Assembly: GCA_016870155.1 (NCBI GenBank)
Contig: VGCE01000001.1
Span: forward strand, 124,001 to 188,000
Length of the DNA: 64,000 bases
Reading direction: 5' to 3'
DNA from: Actinomycetota bacterium
Lineage (GTDB): Bacteria > Actinomycetota > Thermoleophilia > Miltoncostaeales > Miltoncostaeaceae
Shown: piece by piece, positions 63,560 to 64,000 of the stretch
How positions within the stretch are numbered: position 1 is the stretch's first letter
Layout: each line of letters opens with the position of its first letter
The notes under the pieces: model-generated
What the model was told of the DNA's origin: nothing
Seen by the model: only the letters and a program-made list of their open reading frames with translations
The model's database searches: none
Program-made: the position numbers and the translations under genes

Positions 63560-64000
63560 ATGAGCACCACTGACGACTTGACCAGCATCGACCTGGAGAT
63601 CGACATCGACCCCGACGCCCCCGTCTTCGTTCTCGAGGGCCCCGAGTACATCGAGATCGATGGCAAGCAGGTCCCCAACTACGACATCACGATCCCCGAG
63701 TTCGGCGAGGGCGACGTGGTGAGCGGACGCGTCGTCCGCATCGACAAGGACGAGGTGCTCGTCGACATCGGCTACAAGAGCGAGGGAGTGGTACCGCTCA
63801 ACGAGCTGAGCATCCGCAAGTCGGTCAACGTGTCCGACGAGGTGCAGCTGGGCGAGATGATCGACGCCCTGGTGATGCAGAAGGAGGACCAGGACGGCCG
63901 GCTGATCCTCTCCAAGAAGCGCGCCCGCTTCGAGATGGCATGGAAGCGCATCGAGGCGGCATCCACCGCCGGCGAGACCGTGGAGGGCACGGTCATCGAG
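63560..64000 (+). CDS. rpsA: 30S ribosomal protein S1, N-terminal part
   Basis: 147 residues to the window edge, frame open. An acidic N-terminus is followed by a first S1 domain (GDVVSGRVVRIDKDEVLVDIG, YKSEGVVPLNELS) and the linker EDQDGRLILSKKRARFEMAW, diagnostic for bacterial S1. The only purine-rich sequence upstream (AAGGA at 63541) is 14 bases from the ATG, so ribosome recruitment may not rely on it. polA-rpsA adjacency is common in actinobacteria. Confidence 0.95.
   Translation, partial: MSTTDDLTSIDLEIDIDPDAPVFVLEGPEYIEIDGKQVPNYDITIPEFGEGDVVSGRVVRIDKDEVLVDIGYKSEGVVPLNELSIRKSVNVSDEVQLGEMIDALVMQKEDQDGRLILSKKRARFEMAWKRIEAASTAGETVEGTVIE

Overview
This 64 kb window is a GC-rich bacterial chromosome segment with 61 protein genes, one tRNA gene and no recognisable mobile element, prophage or CRISPR array. 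No gene-free stretch reaches 300 bases; the largest gaps are upstream of recA (32261-32502), upstream of dapA (24950-25144) and at 57797-58007. An mIHF-type integration host factor (a family known from Actinobacteria), MurT/GatD, LexA-box-like DNA at recA and the overall gene order point to an actinobacterium. A two-subunit glycyl-tRNA synthetase, an LL-diaminopimelate aminotransferase and the lack of rpoZ next to gmk suggest a deep-branching class such as Thermoleophilia; that placement is inference.

Layout. 1-6490: pyrimidine operon (pyrB 3' end, pyrC, an isochorismatase-like hydrolase, carA, carB). 6520-10226: mihF, gmk, coaBC, a TPR protein, a convergent YbjN-like gene and dtd. 10255-18825: rimP-nusA-ylxR-infB-DUF503-rbfA-nrnA-truB-ribF, preceded by a leader with an attenuator-like hairpin. 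18826-23430: rpsO-pnp-M16 peptidase-dapB. 23463-24949: a cupin and a flavin-dependent reductase lie between dapB and dapA, followed by a striking repeat/palindrome array (24942-25115). 25133-38441: dapA-rnj, ftsK, a RodZ-like gene, cinA, recA, miaB-miaA, dapF-dapL-dut. 38438-42030 (minus): rpiA-murT-methyltransferase-gatD. 42059-44541: MBL hydrolase, NrtR-like regulator, small membrane protein, YqgE. 44565-47894 (minus): a secreted epimerase-like protein, a cyclophilin and the primary sigma factor. 47955-57122: glyQ-glyS-ppdK-unknown-dgt-dnaG. 57119-60551 (minus): two small unknown genes, a quinone oxidoreductase, tRNA-Leu(CAA) and an ACT-malic enzyme. 60642-64000: polA, a J-like protein and the start of rpsA.

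Functionally the window joins nucleotide synthesis (pyrimidines, GMP kinase, dUTPase, Dgt), the transcription/translation machinery (NusA, IF2, RbfA, RimP, SigA, S15, S1, GlyRS), RNA processing and decay (PNPase, RNase J, NrnA, MiaA/B, TruB), the diaminopimelate branch feeding peptidoglycan (DapA/B/F/L) with MurT/GatD amidation of that peptidoglycan, and DNA maintenance (RecA, DnaG, PolA, FtsK).

Two expression features stand out. First, at least 13 genes have a TANNNT -10 hexamer only 6-8 bases before the start codon, implying leaderless mRNAs on both strands. Second, six genes (gmk, rimP, rodZ-like, miaA, dut and the unknown gene at 53654) have family alignment, Shine-Dalgarno position or stop/start overlap placing the start on a near-cognate codon (GTA, ACG, CTG, CTG, ATC, ATA). 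Most other genes overlap their upstream neighbour as ATGA, GTGA or TGATG, implying translational coupling.
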